DNA of 64,000 bases from Pelotomaculum isophthalicicum JI (GTDB lineage Bacteria; Bacillota; Desulfotomaculia; Desulfotomaculales; Pelotomaculaceae): positions 94,324 through 158,323 of the forward strand of contig NZ_JAKOAV010000003.1 in the NCBI RefSeq assembly GCF_029478095.1, in the 5' to 3' direction. Below the pieces are notes generated by a model. It saw nothing but the letters and a program-made list of their open reading frames with translations, was not told the DNA's origin and searched no databases. Positions 42,824 to 52,103 of the stretch are shown here, piece after piece; position 1 is the stretch's first letter, and every line of letters starts with the position of its first letter. A program made the translations under genes and the position numbers.

Positions 42824-44566
42824 GTGAAGTCTGTTCAGGACCGTGTGCAGGCGCTGCTCGACGCTTACCCTGTCTGGCCGCGCCGCACTATAGCCGGACA
42901 TTTTGATGAGGCGGTAAAGAAATATCAAAACCGGACCCTGGTGTTCACCTTAGAGAAGGAATATACATATGCGGAGATGCAGGAGCGGTCCGATTTGCTG
43001 GCAAGGGGATTGCTGGCGCTGGGAATCAGGCCGCGTGAACATGTCGCCCTATTAATGGGCAATTACCCTGAGTTTATTATTAGCAAACTTGCCCTGACGA
43101 AAATCGGGGCTGTTTGTGTGCCGCTTAACACAATGCTGCTCGAACGTGAACTGGCCTTTTTATTGGAAGATTCGGACGTTGTGGCGTTAATATTTAATGA
43201 TTCTCTTGGTAAAAACAACTATGTAGATATTATTGGCAGGATATGCAGTGAGTTGACCGTCCAACCTGACGGTATTAACGTTTCTTGTGCCGCTTTGCCT
43301 CGATTGCGCAATGTTATATGTTTTTCAGCAAACGACAGTATATATGACGATCTGATGAGTTTTAACGATTTGTACAGGCTTGGCGAGGGCATATCGCCCG
43401 ATGAATTGCAGCGTGTGCGGCAAGCCACTGAATATCCCGATGATATTTGCGATATTATGTACACCTCAGGAACCACCAGCCTGCCCAAAGGCGCCATGAT
43501 GAGCCACGACATGCTTTTGCGGAGCTCATACGCGGCGTGTCTTACCCGCGCTGTTGAAGACGGCCGCCGGATTTACTTTCCGCTGCCTCTTTATCATATA
43601 TTTGCATATGAGTTAGGTCTACTTGTCGTCACTTTTGTTGGCGGAGCGATAGTTACGCATGCGCAGTTCACCCCCCGTGAGGCGTTGGAATTAATGGAGA
43701 AAAGCCGTGCCAATGATTTTCTTTGTGTCCCGTCGATTCTCCTCGCTGTGCTCAATCACCCGGATTTAAAAAAACATGATCTTAGCTCTCTGCATGCCAC
43801 GATGTGCGGCGCCACGCCGGCGCCGGTGCCTCTCTGGCAGCGGGCTGTCGATGAACTGAATTTGCAGGAAATGTGCGCCGGATACGGTATGACCGAGGTT
43901 TCCGGGGCCAGTACAATAACCTCGCCAGGCGACCCGGTGGAGGTTATGGCTACCCGCGTGGGGCGGCTCGTGATGGCCAACTGTAGCGGTTTGCCGGAGT
44001 TCGGCAACCGCAATATTCAATATAAAGTGGTTGACCCCTTTACCGGTAAGGAACTGCCGCCAGGCGAAGAGGGGGAGTGGGTTTGCCGCGGCAACATGGT
44101 GACCAGGGGTTATTACAAGCGGCCGCAGGAAAACGTTGAATTGATCGACAAGGATGGCTGGCTGCGAACAGGTGATTTGGGAATAATCCACCCGGACGGT
44201 CTTTTCCAAATAACCGGGCGCAGTAAGGAAATCTATAAAATATCCGGTGAAAACGTTTCGCCCAAAGAGGTTGAAGAAGTCATCAGCACTCACCCTAAAG
44301 TCAATCAAGTTTATGTGTTGGGGGTCCCTGACCGGAATATGGGTGAAGTGGGCGTGGCATTTATTGAATTAAAACCGGGTGAAGAATCCACCAGGCGGGA
44401 AATTGTCGGATACTGTAAGGGTAAACTGGCTCGCTTTAAAATCCCGCACCATATTTTTTTCACATCCTCATCAGAGCTGCCCTTTACAAGCTCAGGCAAA
44501 ATTAAAAAGTATAAACTGGCCGAGCGTGCCTTATCGCTGCTTGAAAAAGATGGGAAGAAGTCTTGA
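42824..44566 (+). CDS. AMP-forming acyl-CoA ligase
   Basis: 580 aa ANL-superfamily enzyme. ATP motif DIMYTSGTTSLPKGAMMSH, the GYGMTEVSG block, and the GWLRTGDLG and KEIYKISGENVSPKEVEEV motifs are all present; catalytic lysine in FTSSGKIKKYKL at the C-terminus. It activates a medium or aromatic carboxylic acid; substrate not readable. GTG 42824 after GGGAGGGAG; the frame is open 72 bp further upstream, overlapping the thioesterase stop, but no site is there. 53 bp after the thioesterase. Confidence 0.93.
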   Translation: MKSVQDRVQALLDAYPVWPRRTIAGHFDEAVKKYQNRTLVFTLEKEYTYAEMQERSDLLARGLLALGIRPREHVALLMGNYPEFIISKLALTKIGAVCVPLNTMLLERELAFLLEDSDVVALIFNDSLGKNNYVDIIGRICSELTVQPDGINVSCAALPRLRNVICFSANDSIYDDLMSFNDLYRLGEGISPDELQRVRQATEYPDDICDIMYTSGTTSLPKGAMMSHDMLLRSSYAACLTRAVEDGRRIYFPLPLYHIFAYELGLLVVTFVGGAIVTHAQFTPREALELMEKSRANDFLCVPSILLAVLNHPDLKKHDLSSLHATMCGATPAPVPLWQRAVDELNLQEMCAGYGMTEVSGASTITSPGDPVEVMATRVGRLVMANCSGLPEFGNRNIQYKVVDPFTGKELPPGEEGEWVCRGNMVTRGYYKRPQENVELIDKDGWLRTGDLGIIHPDGLFQITGRSKEIYKISGENVSPKEVEEVISTHPKVNQVYVLGVPDRNMGEVGVAFIELKPGEESTRREIVGYCKGKLARFKIPHHIFFTSSSELPFTSSGKIKKYKLAERALSLLEKDGKKS

Positions 44567-44570
44567 CACG

Positions 44571-44612
44571 AAAGCAACCTCCGTTGGTTTACCGCCTAGG
44601 AGGTTGCTTTTT
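44571..44612. terminator. Intrinsic terminator between convergent genes
   Basis: AAGCAACCTCC/GGAGGTTGCTT, perfect 11 bp, followed by TTTTTAT. Follows the acyl-CoA ligase and faces the aminotransferase. Confidence 0.9.
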
Positions 44613-44641
44613 ATATCAAAATATTTCGAAGCAAGATTATG

Positions 44642-45832
44642 CTAGGGATGTATTCCCAGTTCCTTGGCCAAAGCCTGGAACGCTGGTAGCGATCTCAAGA
44701 TGATTTGTTTGCTGACACAGTATGCGATGCGGAAGTACCCTGGTGTGCCAAAACCGCTGCCCGGCACTACGAGGATATTATGTTTTTGAGCGATTCTGAC
44801 AAACTCCACGTCATCTTTTACCGGGGATTGCGGGAAAAGGTAAAAAGCCCCCTGCGGCTTAATCATTTTAAAACCCATGGCAGTTAAATTGTCATACAGG
44901 AGATCTCTTTTTTCCTGATATTCGGCGATGTTGACACTTTCATGCTGTAGTCCGGCCACGAGGTGCTGCATTAACGCCGGGGCGTTGACGAATCCGAGAG
45001 TGCGGTTGCAAAAAACCAGCCCCTCCATTAACAGGTCCGCCTGATCAATTTTGGGAGAGATAGCAGCATACCCGATCCGTTCTCCTGGCAGGGCGAGGTC
45101 TTTGCTATGGGATGTGACTACGACGCTGTTCTTGATATACTTGAAAACGCTGGGGACGGTGGTGCCGTCGTAAGTGATTTTTGCATAAGGTTCGTCTGAT
45201 ATGACAAAAACCGCGTGTCCAATTTCTTTTTCCTTGGTTTCGAGCAATTTTCCCAAATCCGCGAGTGAACCGGCACCGTAAACCACGCCAGTGGGGTTGT
45301 TGGGAGTATTAATGATAATTGCTTTGGTATTTGCCGATATCGCTGTGTTTATGGCGTTCAAATCAAGCTCGAATTCATCGGTAGTCTTAACTTCCTTGAA
45401 AACTCCACCGTGATTGTCTATATAAAACTTATACTCCACAAAGAAGGGCGATAGAATAATAACCTCGTCGCCAGGATCGAGAATGGTTTTGAGCACGACG
45501 TTTAACGCTCCGCCGGCTCCACAGGTCATAACAATATGATTCTCTTTAAAAGAAAGACCGCATTGTTCCGCCAGCGCTTCAGCAACAGCCCGGCGTGTTT
45601 CAGGGTAGCCCGCATTGCTCATGTAGCGGTGCATGCCCGTTATTGGCTCCAGCGCGATCTTTTTTAATGCTTCCTTAAATGCTTTTGGCGGCTCAACATC
45701 CGGGTTTCCTAGAGAAAAATCATAAACATTCTCATCCCCGAACTGTTTCCGCAACCTTTCTCCTTCTTCAAACATCTTCCTGATAAAAGATGCGTTTGTA
45801 AGTAGTGTATTAATCTTTTTAGAAATCGTCAT
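44642..45832 (-). CDS. Class I pyridoxal-phosphate aminotransferase
   Basis: 396 aa. Fold-type I marks: DFSLGNPDVEPP, GMHRYMSNAGYPETRRAVA, TCGAGGALN, NTPNNPTGVV, DEPYAKI and the PLP lysine in VTSHSKDLALPGERIGY. Broad aspartate/aromatic-type, exact acceptor not decided. ATG 45832 after AAGGGGTGTG; 22 further in-frame codons upstream are not needed. Transcribed alone. Confidence 0.92.
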   Translation of the reverse strand: MTISKKINTLLTNASFIRKMFEEGERLRKQFGDENVYDFSLGNPDVEPPKAFKEALKKIALEPITGMHRYMSNAGYPETRRAVAEALAEQCGLSFKENHIVMTCGAGGALNVVLKTILDPGDEVIILSPFFVEYKFYIDNHGGVFKEVKTTDEFELDLNAINTAISANTKAIIINTPNNPTGVVYGAGSLADLGKLLETKEKEIGHAVFVISDEPYAKITYDGTTVPSVFKYIKNSVVVTSHSKDLALPGERIGYAAISPKIDQADLLMEGLVFCNRTLGFVNAPALMQHLVAGLQHESVNIAEYQEKRDLLYDNLTAMGFKMIKPQGAFYLFPQSPVKDDVEFVRIAQKHNILVVPGSGFGTPGYFRIAYCVSKQIILRSLPAFQALAKELGIHP

Positions 45833-46066
45833 TATATCACACCCCTTATATTGTTGGGTTTTATTATCGTTGTCGTACACCATATTGTAATGATTCAATA
45901 TTTAGGTGATTTATTGAAATATGTTTTTCTGTTGTCGAATATTAGCAGATAATTCGTCAGATATTGACAAATTCCTGCAATAATACCCCCTAGTTATTAA
46001 TTTTTAGCTACCCTATAATAATATGGCAGGCATGAATTATTTGCAACAAGGAGATGGAGATGGAAG

Positions 46067-46252
46067 ATGACAATAATAACGGGTATGACTCCGAACGGCC
46101 AGATAACAATACCTCGTTCAACAATGAAGCTGCTTGGCTTAAAAGCTGGCTGTGAAGTATCGATCGAGATCGTTAACGGATCGGTTGTTTTAAAAAAGAT
46201 TGATGAGATGGTGGAGAGTAAGGAAGACAGCTTGATTTTTAAAGCAGGTTAG
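46067..46252 (+). CDS. AbrB/SpoVT-type transition-state regulator
   Basis: 61 aa swapped-hairpin DNA-binding protein: GMTPNGQITIPRSTMKLLGLKAGCEVSIEIVNGSVVLKK. It lacks the C-terminal part of AbrB and resembles the single-domain MazE-like members. ATG 46067 after AAGGAGATGGAG. Followed after 37 bp by the propeller-LysM gene. It may be a regulator of that gene or others; no operator was identified. Confidence 0.88.
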   Translation: MTIITGMTPNGQITIPRSTMKLLGLKAGCEVSIEIVNGSVVLKKIDEMVESKEDSLIFKAG

Positions 46253-46289
46253 CGGTATTATAACAATTTTTTATTAAGGATGATTTTGC

Positions 46290-47465
46290 ATGCCTTTAGT
46301 TCAGGCAGAAGTAATATTTTACAGAAAAGGACTTGATGGTCCCGTCCATGTCGGGTGGGGTAGAATAACCGGTAATGGGATTAATCTTGTGGCCGTTGCC
46401 GGTAGTAAAATATATCTGTTCTCTCCTTTGAATCAGAGCTATAATCTTGATGCTGTGATAGATGTAGGTACAACAATTTTAAGTCTGGCAGTGGGACTAC
46501 GGTACCAAGGCATAGACAAAATTATTTTGGGAACGGAAGACAGAGTGATTGTTTACGGTGAAGGGACAGTTGATGAGCAGATTTCTATTGTTAAAATATG
46601 GGAGTATGAAGCCGAGCCAGGCGCCCGTTTTGTTGATTTGACAACGGCGGTTCTGAGCAGTGATACCGGTGAGACTGTCATTGCCGCGTCTGAAGGCAAG
46701 CAAGCGCTGTATTTTTACCAAACCCTAGGGCAAGCTGCCGCTTCGCAGCAATTAGGGCTGCTGGCCATCAGGGTATTGCCGGGACCGGCTCAAAAAGTAG
46801 CCGTCCTGTCGAGGGGTGAGGCAGAGACACCGGCGATTGTAGCCGCTTATAAAAACGACGGTACTTCCGGGCTTTTGACTTTGTATTATACTGAAGCGGG
46901 GTTTGCGGAAGGACCCGCGCAAGTAAACCTGCCGGCCAGGGTGAGTTCGATGACTGCCGGTCATTTAAGGCCTGCTCCGGGGGATGAACTGGTTTGGGGT
47001 GGCGAAGACGGTATATTCAGGATTATAGAAGTTAACGAGGAGTTAAGAACGGTGCTGAACTCCGATAACTTGGGCAGCAATATAACTGCGCTTACGGCAG
47101 GCAAGTTGACGGGTGAAGAGGCGGAGACGTTACTGGCGGGTACTCCGGAAGGTTATCTTTTCGGATACAGGGCTCCGGTTGAAAACAGCAGCCCTGACTG
47201 GACGGTGCTTATAGGCAATCCTGTAAACGATCTTGCTATAAGCGAAGAGTGCCTTGTCGGGCTGGGAACCGCGGACGGCGGCCTGCAAGTGTGGCGTTTG
47301 GTGCCTGAGGGTTTCTTGCTGCATGAGGCCAAAACCGGTGAAACGCTGGAAGCAATTGCAGCTATTTACCATACGACAGTAAGCATATTGGTCGAGACGA
47401 ATCGCATTACCAACCCTGATCTAATCTTTCCCGGACAGGTATTGTTGATTCCGCAGCTTCCATGA
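46290..47465 (+). CDS. Beta-propeller protein with C-terminal LysM domain
   Basis: 391 aa. The first ~340 residues read as propeller-like repeats with hydrophobic blade strands ending in ILGTEDRVIVYG, VIAASEGKQALYFY, LVWGGEDGIFRII, LLAGTPEGYLFGY and GLGTADGGLQVW. A single LysM follows (HEAKTGETLEAIAAIYHTTVSILVETNRI, then NPDLIFPGQVLLIP). No signal peptide or membrane helix is seen, which is unusual for a peptidoglycan-binding LysM protein; a forespore or coat location would fit, as in other clostridial LysM proteins made in the mother cell. ATG 46290 after AAGGATG. Downstream of the AbrB-like gene. Confidence 0.75.
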   Translation: MPLVQAEVIFYRKGLDGPVHVGWGRITGNGINLVAVAGSKIYLFSPLNQSYNLDAVIDVGTTILSLAVGLRYQGIDKIILGTEDRVIVYGEGTVDEQISIVKIWEYEAEPGARFVDLTTAVLSSDTGETVIAASEGKQALYFYQTLGQAAASQQLGLLAIRVLPGPAQKVAVLSRGEAETPAIVAAYKNDGTSGLLTLYYTEAGFAEGPAQVNLPARVSSMTAGHLRPAPGDELVWGGEDGIFRIIEVNEELRTVLNSDNLGSNITALTAGKLTGEEAETLLAGTPEGYLFGYRAPVENSSPDWTVLIGNPVNDLAISEECLVGLGTADGGLQVWRLVPEGFLLHEAKTGETLEAIAAIYHTTVSILVETNRITNPDLIFPGQVLLIPQLP

Positions 47466-47557
47466 GCAGACTGTCTGTATTGACACTCCGGTAGACGGAA
47501 GATATACTTTTACAATATAGGTTCAGTTTTAAGCAAATACCGGAGGAGGATAATAAC

Positions 47558-48427
47558 TTGAAACTGCGTCTCGGTTTACCAAAAGGCAGTCTCCAGGAGG
47601 CTACCTTTCAACTTTTTAAACAGGCTGGTTTTAATATATCCGTCCGCAGCCGTTCCTATTTTCCGGCGGTAAATGATCCCGAATTGGAAATAGTGCTGAT
47701 GCGGGCGCAGGAGATCCCCCGCTATGTTTACGAAGGAGTGCTTGATGCGGGGATAAGCGGGCTGGACTGGATCATGGAAAACGAGGCGGATGTGGTGGAG
47801 GTTGCCGATATGGTGTATGCTAAGAATACACCAAATCCGATCCGCCTGGTCATTGCTGTGGCTGACAACAGCGACATTAAAAGCGTATCTGATCTTAATG
47901 GCAAACGTGTTGCCACAGAACTAGTCCGGGTGACCCAAAAGTATTTAAAAGAAAACGGCGTCGAAGCTTTAATCGAGTATTCTTACGGCGCGACAGAAGT
48001 AAAAGTGCCCCATCTGGTTGATGCCATAGCTGACATAACCGAGACGGGGAGTTCGCTGAAAGCCAATAATTTACGAATTATTGCCACCATTCTTGAATCA
48101 ACCACCAAACTGCACGCAAACCGCAGTTCATGGGAAGATCCATGGAAAAGGGAAAAATTGCAGAGCTTAGCCGTCCTTCTTCAGGGGGCGCTTCGTGCCC
48201 GGTCCAAAGTCGGGCTGAAAATGAATGTGCCCGGCGCTATGCTTGAAACTATTCTTGATGTCTTGCCGGCGATGAAACAGCCCACTATATCACAACTGGT
48301 TCGCAGTGACTGGGTTGCCGTGGAAGTTATTCTGGAGGAAATGCAAGTACGGGATCTTATTCCCGCGTTAAAGCGGGCCGGTGCGCAGGATATCATTGAA
48401 TATCCTTTAACCAAAGTGATTCCGTAA
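47558..48427 (+). CDS. hisG: ATP phosphoribosyltransferase
   Basis: First step of histidine synthesis. 289 aa, the long HisG form with C-terminal ACT-like regulatory domain (from about 210: LKMNVPGAMLETILDVLPAMKQPT). Catalytic part: LPKGSLQEATFQLF, LDAGISGLDWI, KRVATELVRVTQKYL and DAIADITETGSSLKANNL. TTG 47558 after CGGAGGAGG. No other his gene is in the window, which is unusual because his genes are often in an operon. Its TAA abuts the stop of convergent mtaD with no base between. Confidence 0.95.
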   Translation: MKLRLGLPKGSLQEATFQLFKQAGFNISVRSRSYFPAVNDPELEIVLMRAQEIPRYVYEGVLDAGISGLDWIMENEADVVEVADMVYAKNTPNPIRLVIAVADNSDIKSVSDLNGKRVATELVRVTQKYLKENGVEALIEYSYGATEVKVPHLVDAIADITETGSSLKANNLRIIATILESTTKLHANRSSWEDPWKREKLQSLAVLLQGALRARSKVGLKMNVPGAMLETILDVLPAMKQPTISQLVRSDWVAVEVILEEMQVRDLIPALKRAGAQDIIEYPLTKVIP

Positions 48428-49726
48428 TTATCCGACCAGCCGGTCTGCCCTTATTTGTGCTTCGCGCATAACTTCTTCTTCATCTATTGTCAATACCCGC
48501 CTGTTTTCCATGAGAATCTTGCCGTCGACTATCACTGTGTCGACATCGGTGGAGTGGCCCGCGTAAACTAGGTTGGCAATTAAGTTGTGTTGCGGGCAGA
48601 AGTGCGGGCGGTGTTTATTTATTAAGATCAAATCCGCTTTCATACCGGTTTTCAACATGCCGATTTCACCGGCCAGCCCAAGGACACGCGCGCCGTTGGC
48701 GGTGGCTGTCCTCAGCGCGGTAAAGGCCGGCATCACTGTTGGATCACCGGTATTTACTTTTTGCAGCATGGCAGCGCTGCGCATTTCTTCCAGCATGTCT
48801 AAATTGTTGTTGCTGGCTGCTCCGTCAGTGCCCAGGCCGACACAGACGCCAGCCTCAAGCAGGCCGGCTACCGGCGCGGCGCCGCTGGCTAGTTTCATAT
48901 TGCTTTCGGGACAGTGGGCCACTCCGACATTATTTCGCGCCAGAATCTCGATGTCCGCATTGTCAAGGTGGACACAATGGGCGGCCAGCACCGGCAGTTC
49001 GAAAAGTCCCACACTGTCAAGGTGCCCGACAGGGGTTCTGCCGTAGCTTGCATTAATTTGTTCTACCTCACTTTTTGTTTCGGCCACATGAATATGCAAA
49101 CCGGCTCCGTATTTACCAGCCAGTTCAATCACCTGCTTAAGGTATTCAGGCGGGCAGGTGTACGGAGCGTGCGGACCAAACATCACTTTTATCCTGCCGC
49201 CGGCTCCGTCGTTCCATTCTTTAAAGAAGTTAATGTTTTCTTCCAAAGCCAATCCGGCATTAGGCCCGTTGCCAATCAAACCACGGGAGAGGCAGGCGCG
49301 CAGGCCGCTTTTTTCCACGGCAAGAGCCACTTGATCCATAATAAAATACATGTCCGCGAAAGTGGTGGTGCCCGATTTAATCATTTCCAGGCAGCAGAGC
49401 ATGGTGCCCCAGTAAATATCCTCGGGTTCCAGCTTATCTTCCACAGGCCAAATTTTTTCAGAAAGCCACTCCATCAGGGGCATGTCGTCGGCATAGCTGC
49501 GCAGCATAGTCATGGCAGCATGGGTGTGGCAGTTAACAAAACCGGGCATGGCAATCTTGCCGGAACCGTCAATAACTCGTTTTGCCTGCTCTTCCGTGGA
49601 AACCGAACCGTACGGCCCCAGTGCGGCAATACGGTCGCCTTTGATAAGGATATCACCATTCTCTATGATATCTTCAGAGCCCTCCATGGTGAGAACACTA
49701 ACTCCTTGAATCAATATGTCAGCCAT
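48428..49726 (-). CDS. mtaD: 5-methylthioadenosine/S-adenosylhomocysteine deaminase
   Basis: Amidohydrolase of the MtaD branch, 432 aa. Metal site HTHAAMTMLR (HxH), HIHVAETKSEVEQ and GVAHCPESNMKLASG, with the metal Asp in GLGTDGAASNNNLDMLEEM. It deaminates SAH and MTA to the inosine forms. ATG 49726 after GGGGG. Last of the mtnP-mtnA-ahcY-mtaD operon on the minus strand. Confidence 0.92.
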   Translation of the reverse strand: MADILIQGVSVLTMEGSEDIIENGDILIKGDRIAALGPYGSVSTEEQAKRVIDGSGKIAMPGFVNCHTHAAMTMLRSYADDMPLMEWLSEKIWPVEDKLEPEDIYWGTMLCCLEMIKSGTTTFADMYFIMDQVALAVEKSGLRACLSRGLIGNGPNAGLALEENINFFKEWNDGAGGRIKVMFGPHAPYTCPPEYLKQVIELAGKYGAGLHIHVAETKSEVEQINASYGRTPVGHLDSVGLFELPVLAAHCVHLDNADIEILARNNVGVAHCPESNMKLASGAAPVAGLLEAGVCVGLGTDGAASNNNLDMLEEMRSAAMLQKVNTGDPTVMPAFTALRTATANGARVLGLAGEIGMLKTGMKADLILINKHRPHFCPQHNLIANLVYAGHSTDVDTVIVDGKILMENRRVLTIDEEEVMREAQIRADRLVG

Positions 49727-49746
49727 CAGAATCCCCCTGTAATTCT

Positions 49747-51006
49747 TTACTCTTGCCAGTCGTTCATATACTTGGATTGCTCACCGGTCAGGTGATCAAT
49801 TTCAATTCCCAAAGATTTTAACTTAAGATAAGCTACTCGCTGGTCTATCTCTTCCGGCACACGATACAGCTTTTTGCTCATTTTACCGGCGCTTTCTTTG
49901 ATATACCTGGCTGACAGCGCTTGAATAGCAAAAGACATATCCATAATCTCAGCCGGGTGGCCGTCACCTGCCGCCAGGTTTACCAAGCGCCCCTCGGCCA
50001 GCAGATATATTTTGCGTCCGTCCTTTAGGGTATACTGCTCGACGTTTTGGCGGGCCAGCCGGCGTTCCACCGCCAATCCGGTTAATTCAGGCTTGTTTAT
50101 TTCAACATCGAAATGACCGGCGTTGGCCAGAATGGCGCCATCTTTCATTTTATTGAAATGAGACTGGCGCAGGACATCCCGGCAGCCTGTGACTGTGACG
50201 AAAACATCACCTTGTGAGGCAGCCTGTTCACTGTTCATTACTTGATAACCATCCATGCAGGCCTCGATTGCCCTGACCGGGTCCACTTCACATACAATCA
50301 CCCGCGCTCCCAAACCTTTTGCGCGCATGGCGATACCCTTGCCGCACCAGCCATAGCCCAGCACCACGACAACCTTTCCCGCCACCACCAGATTGGTTGT
50401 GCGCATTATCCCCGACCAGGCTGATTCGCCGGTGCCGTAGCGGTTGTCAAAAAGGAACTTGCAGAAGGCATTGTTTACCGCCAACATAGGGAACAGCAAC
50501 TTCCCTTCCCGGTCGAGCGCCTCCAGCCTTCTGACGCCTGTTGTGGTTTCTTCGCAGCCGCCGATGACCTCGGCAGCCTGATCTTTGCGCTCGGTATGCA
50601 GCAGGTTCACTAAATCGCCGCCGTCGTCGATTACTATCTGAGGCCGGGTATCCAGCACATGCAGCAAATGCTCCTTGTACTCCTGGCCGGTGGCGTCGTA
50701 CCAGGCGTAAACATTCAAGCCTGCCGCAGCCAGGGCGGCTGCCACGTCATCTTGTGTGGACAGAGGGTTCGAACCGGTGATGGCAACTTTCGCTCCGCCG
50801 GCCTGGACTACTTCAGCCAGGTACGCTGTTTTCGCCTCCAGGTGGATAGATAACGCCACCCGCAAACCGTCAAACGGTTTATCCCGCTCAAATTCTTCCC
50901 TGATGGCGTTTAACACAGGCATGTGCGCCCGTACCCAGTCTATTTTCAGCCTGCCGCTTGGAGCGAGGTTAATATTTCTCACAATATAATCAGGCATGTT
51001 GTTCAT
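49747..51006 (-). CDS. ahcY: Adenosylhomocysteinase (SAH/S-inosylhomocysteine hydrolase)
   Basis: 419 aa NAD-dependent enzyme. Marks: GLRVALSIHLEAKTAYL, ETTTGVRRLEAL, DNRYGTGESAWSGI, and the NAD site VLGYGWCGKGIAMRAKGLGA; C-terminal LAEGRLVNLAAGDGHPAEIMDMSFAIQAL. It lacks the C-terminal PxxYRY-type lysine/tyrosine tail of the eukaryotic enzymes. Adjacent MtaD suggests the substrate may be S-inosylhomocysteine, as shown for some methanogens. ATG 51006 after GGAGG; ATG 50997 is also close. Confidence 0.93.
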   Translation of the reverse strand: MNNMPDYIVRNINLAPSGRLKIDWVRAHMPVLNAIREEFERDKPFDGLRVALSIHLEAKTAYLAEVVQAGGAKVAITGSNPLSTQDDVAAALAAAGLNVYAWYDATGQEYKEHLLHVLDTRPQIVIDDGGDLVNLLHTERKDQAAEVIGGCEETTTGVRRLEALDREGKLLFPMLAVNNAFCKFLFDNRYGTGESAWSGIMRTTNLVVAGKVVVVLGYGWCGKGIAMRAKGLGARVIVCEVDPVRAIEACMDGYQVMNSEQAASQGDVFVTVTGCRDVLRQSHFNKMKDGAILANAGHFDVEINKPELTGLAVERRLARQNVEQYTLKDGRKIYLLAEGRLVNLAAGDGHPAEIMDMSFAIQALSARYIKESAGKMSKKLYRVPEEIDQRVAYLKLKSLGIEIDHLTGEQSKYMNDWQE

Positions 51007-51019
51007 TTTCCTCCAATTC

Positions 51020-52057
51020 TCAATGATTTATTATTTTGTCAAGATTATCCAGGTAAGCCGGGTATATAACGCCTCTTTCAGTAATGATGGCTGTCACCAG
51101 GTGATTAGGGGTTACGTCGAAGGCAGGGTTCCAGGCCTTTACACCCGGCGGTGCCACGGATTTTCCATCCAGGTGGGTTATCTCGGTGTGATCGCGTTCC
51201 TCGATTGGGATTTCCGCACCGGATGCCAGGCTCATGTCTATGGTGGACAATGGCGCGGCTACATAGAAGGGTAGGTTATGGGCTTTAGCCAGAACCGCCA
51301 GACTGTAAGTGCCGATCTTGTTGGCCACGTCACCATTGGCCGTGATGCGGTCGGCTCCCACGATAATCAAATCTACTTTTTGGGTGGCCATAAGGTAACC
51401 GGCCATGTTGTCCGTAATCAGAGTCACAGGAATATGCTCGCGAAGCATTTCCCAGGCTGTCAGCCTGGCGCCCTGCAGAAGGGGCCTGGTCTCGTCAGCA
51501 ATAACACTGATGTTTTTGCCAGCTTCCCGGGCCGCCCTGATTACGCCAAGCGCGGTCCCGTAACCGGCGGTGGCCAGCGCGCCGGCGTTGCAGTGAGTAA
51601 GAACGCGCGATCCATTTGGTATTAAAGCCTGGCCATGTTTGCCGATCTTGCGGTTAGTCTCAATATCCTCTTGATAAATCAGGTTGGCTTCTTCCAGCAG
51701 CACCGTCCGCAATGAGTTTACATCTTCATTATCATCTATATGCAGTTTCTTAATCATTCTGTCCAAAGCCCAACGTAAATTAACCGCCGTAGGCCGGGTG
51801 GCCGACAACTCACTGGCGATTGCCTTAACTCCAGATAAGAATTCTTCTTTTTGTCGCGTTTTCAGATTCATTGCCCCCAGGGTTAACCCGTAAGCGGCCG
51901 CCGTGCCTATGGCCGGCGCTCCACGCACTGCCAGTCTCTTGATGGCAGCGGCTACGTCAAGGTAATCCCGGCACTTTAAATAAGTTACTTTTAATGGCAG
52001 TTTGGTTTGGTCCAGCAGTTCCAAACAACCTTCTTCAAGCCAGCGCATAGTTTCCAA
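51020..52057 (-). CDS. mtnA: Methylthioribose-1-phosphate isomerase
   Basis: 345 aa eIF2B-alpha-like fold. Marks: RGAPAIGTAAAYG, LTHCNAGALATAGYGTALGVIR, the catalytic region ADETRPLLQGARLTAWEM, and IVGADRITANGDVANKIGTY. Converts methylthioribose-1-phosphate to the ribulose form for methionine salvage. TTG 52057 after AAGGAG; ATG 52048 is an alternative. No mtnB-mtnD genes are nearby; the end route may be the anaerobic variant or incomplete. Confidence 0.94.
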   Translation of the reverse strand: METMRWLEEGCLELLDQTKLPLKVTYLKCRDYLDVAAAIKRLAVRGAPAIGTAAAYGLTLGAMNLKTRQKEEFLSGVKAIASELSATRPTAVNLRWALDRMIKKLHIDDNEDVNSLRTVLLEEANLIYQEDIETNRKIGKHGQALIPNGSRVLTHCNAGALATAGYGTALGVIRAAREAGKNISVIADETRPLLQGARLTAWEMLREHIPVTLITDNMAGYLMATQKVDLIIVGADRITANGDVANKIGTYSLAVLAKAHNLPFYVAAPLSTIDMSLASGAEIPIEERDHTEITHLDGKSVAPPGVKAWNPAFDVTPNHLVTAIITERGVIYPAYLDNLDKIINH

Positions 52058-52103
52058 TAAAGCAATCTCCTTGGTGTAAATTAACTCTGACAGGACATTG
52101 GTC

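Noticed and set aside
48914..49795. 293-codon plus-strand frame opposite mtaD and the end of ahcY
   Set aside because: Antisense shadow in a GC-rich gene; the minus strand carries the metal-site motifs of MtaD.
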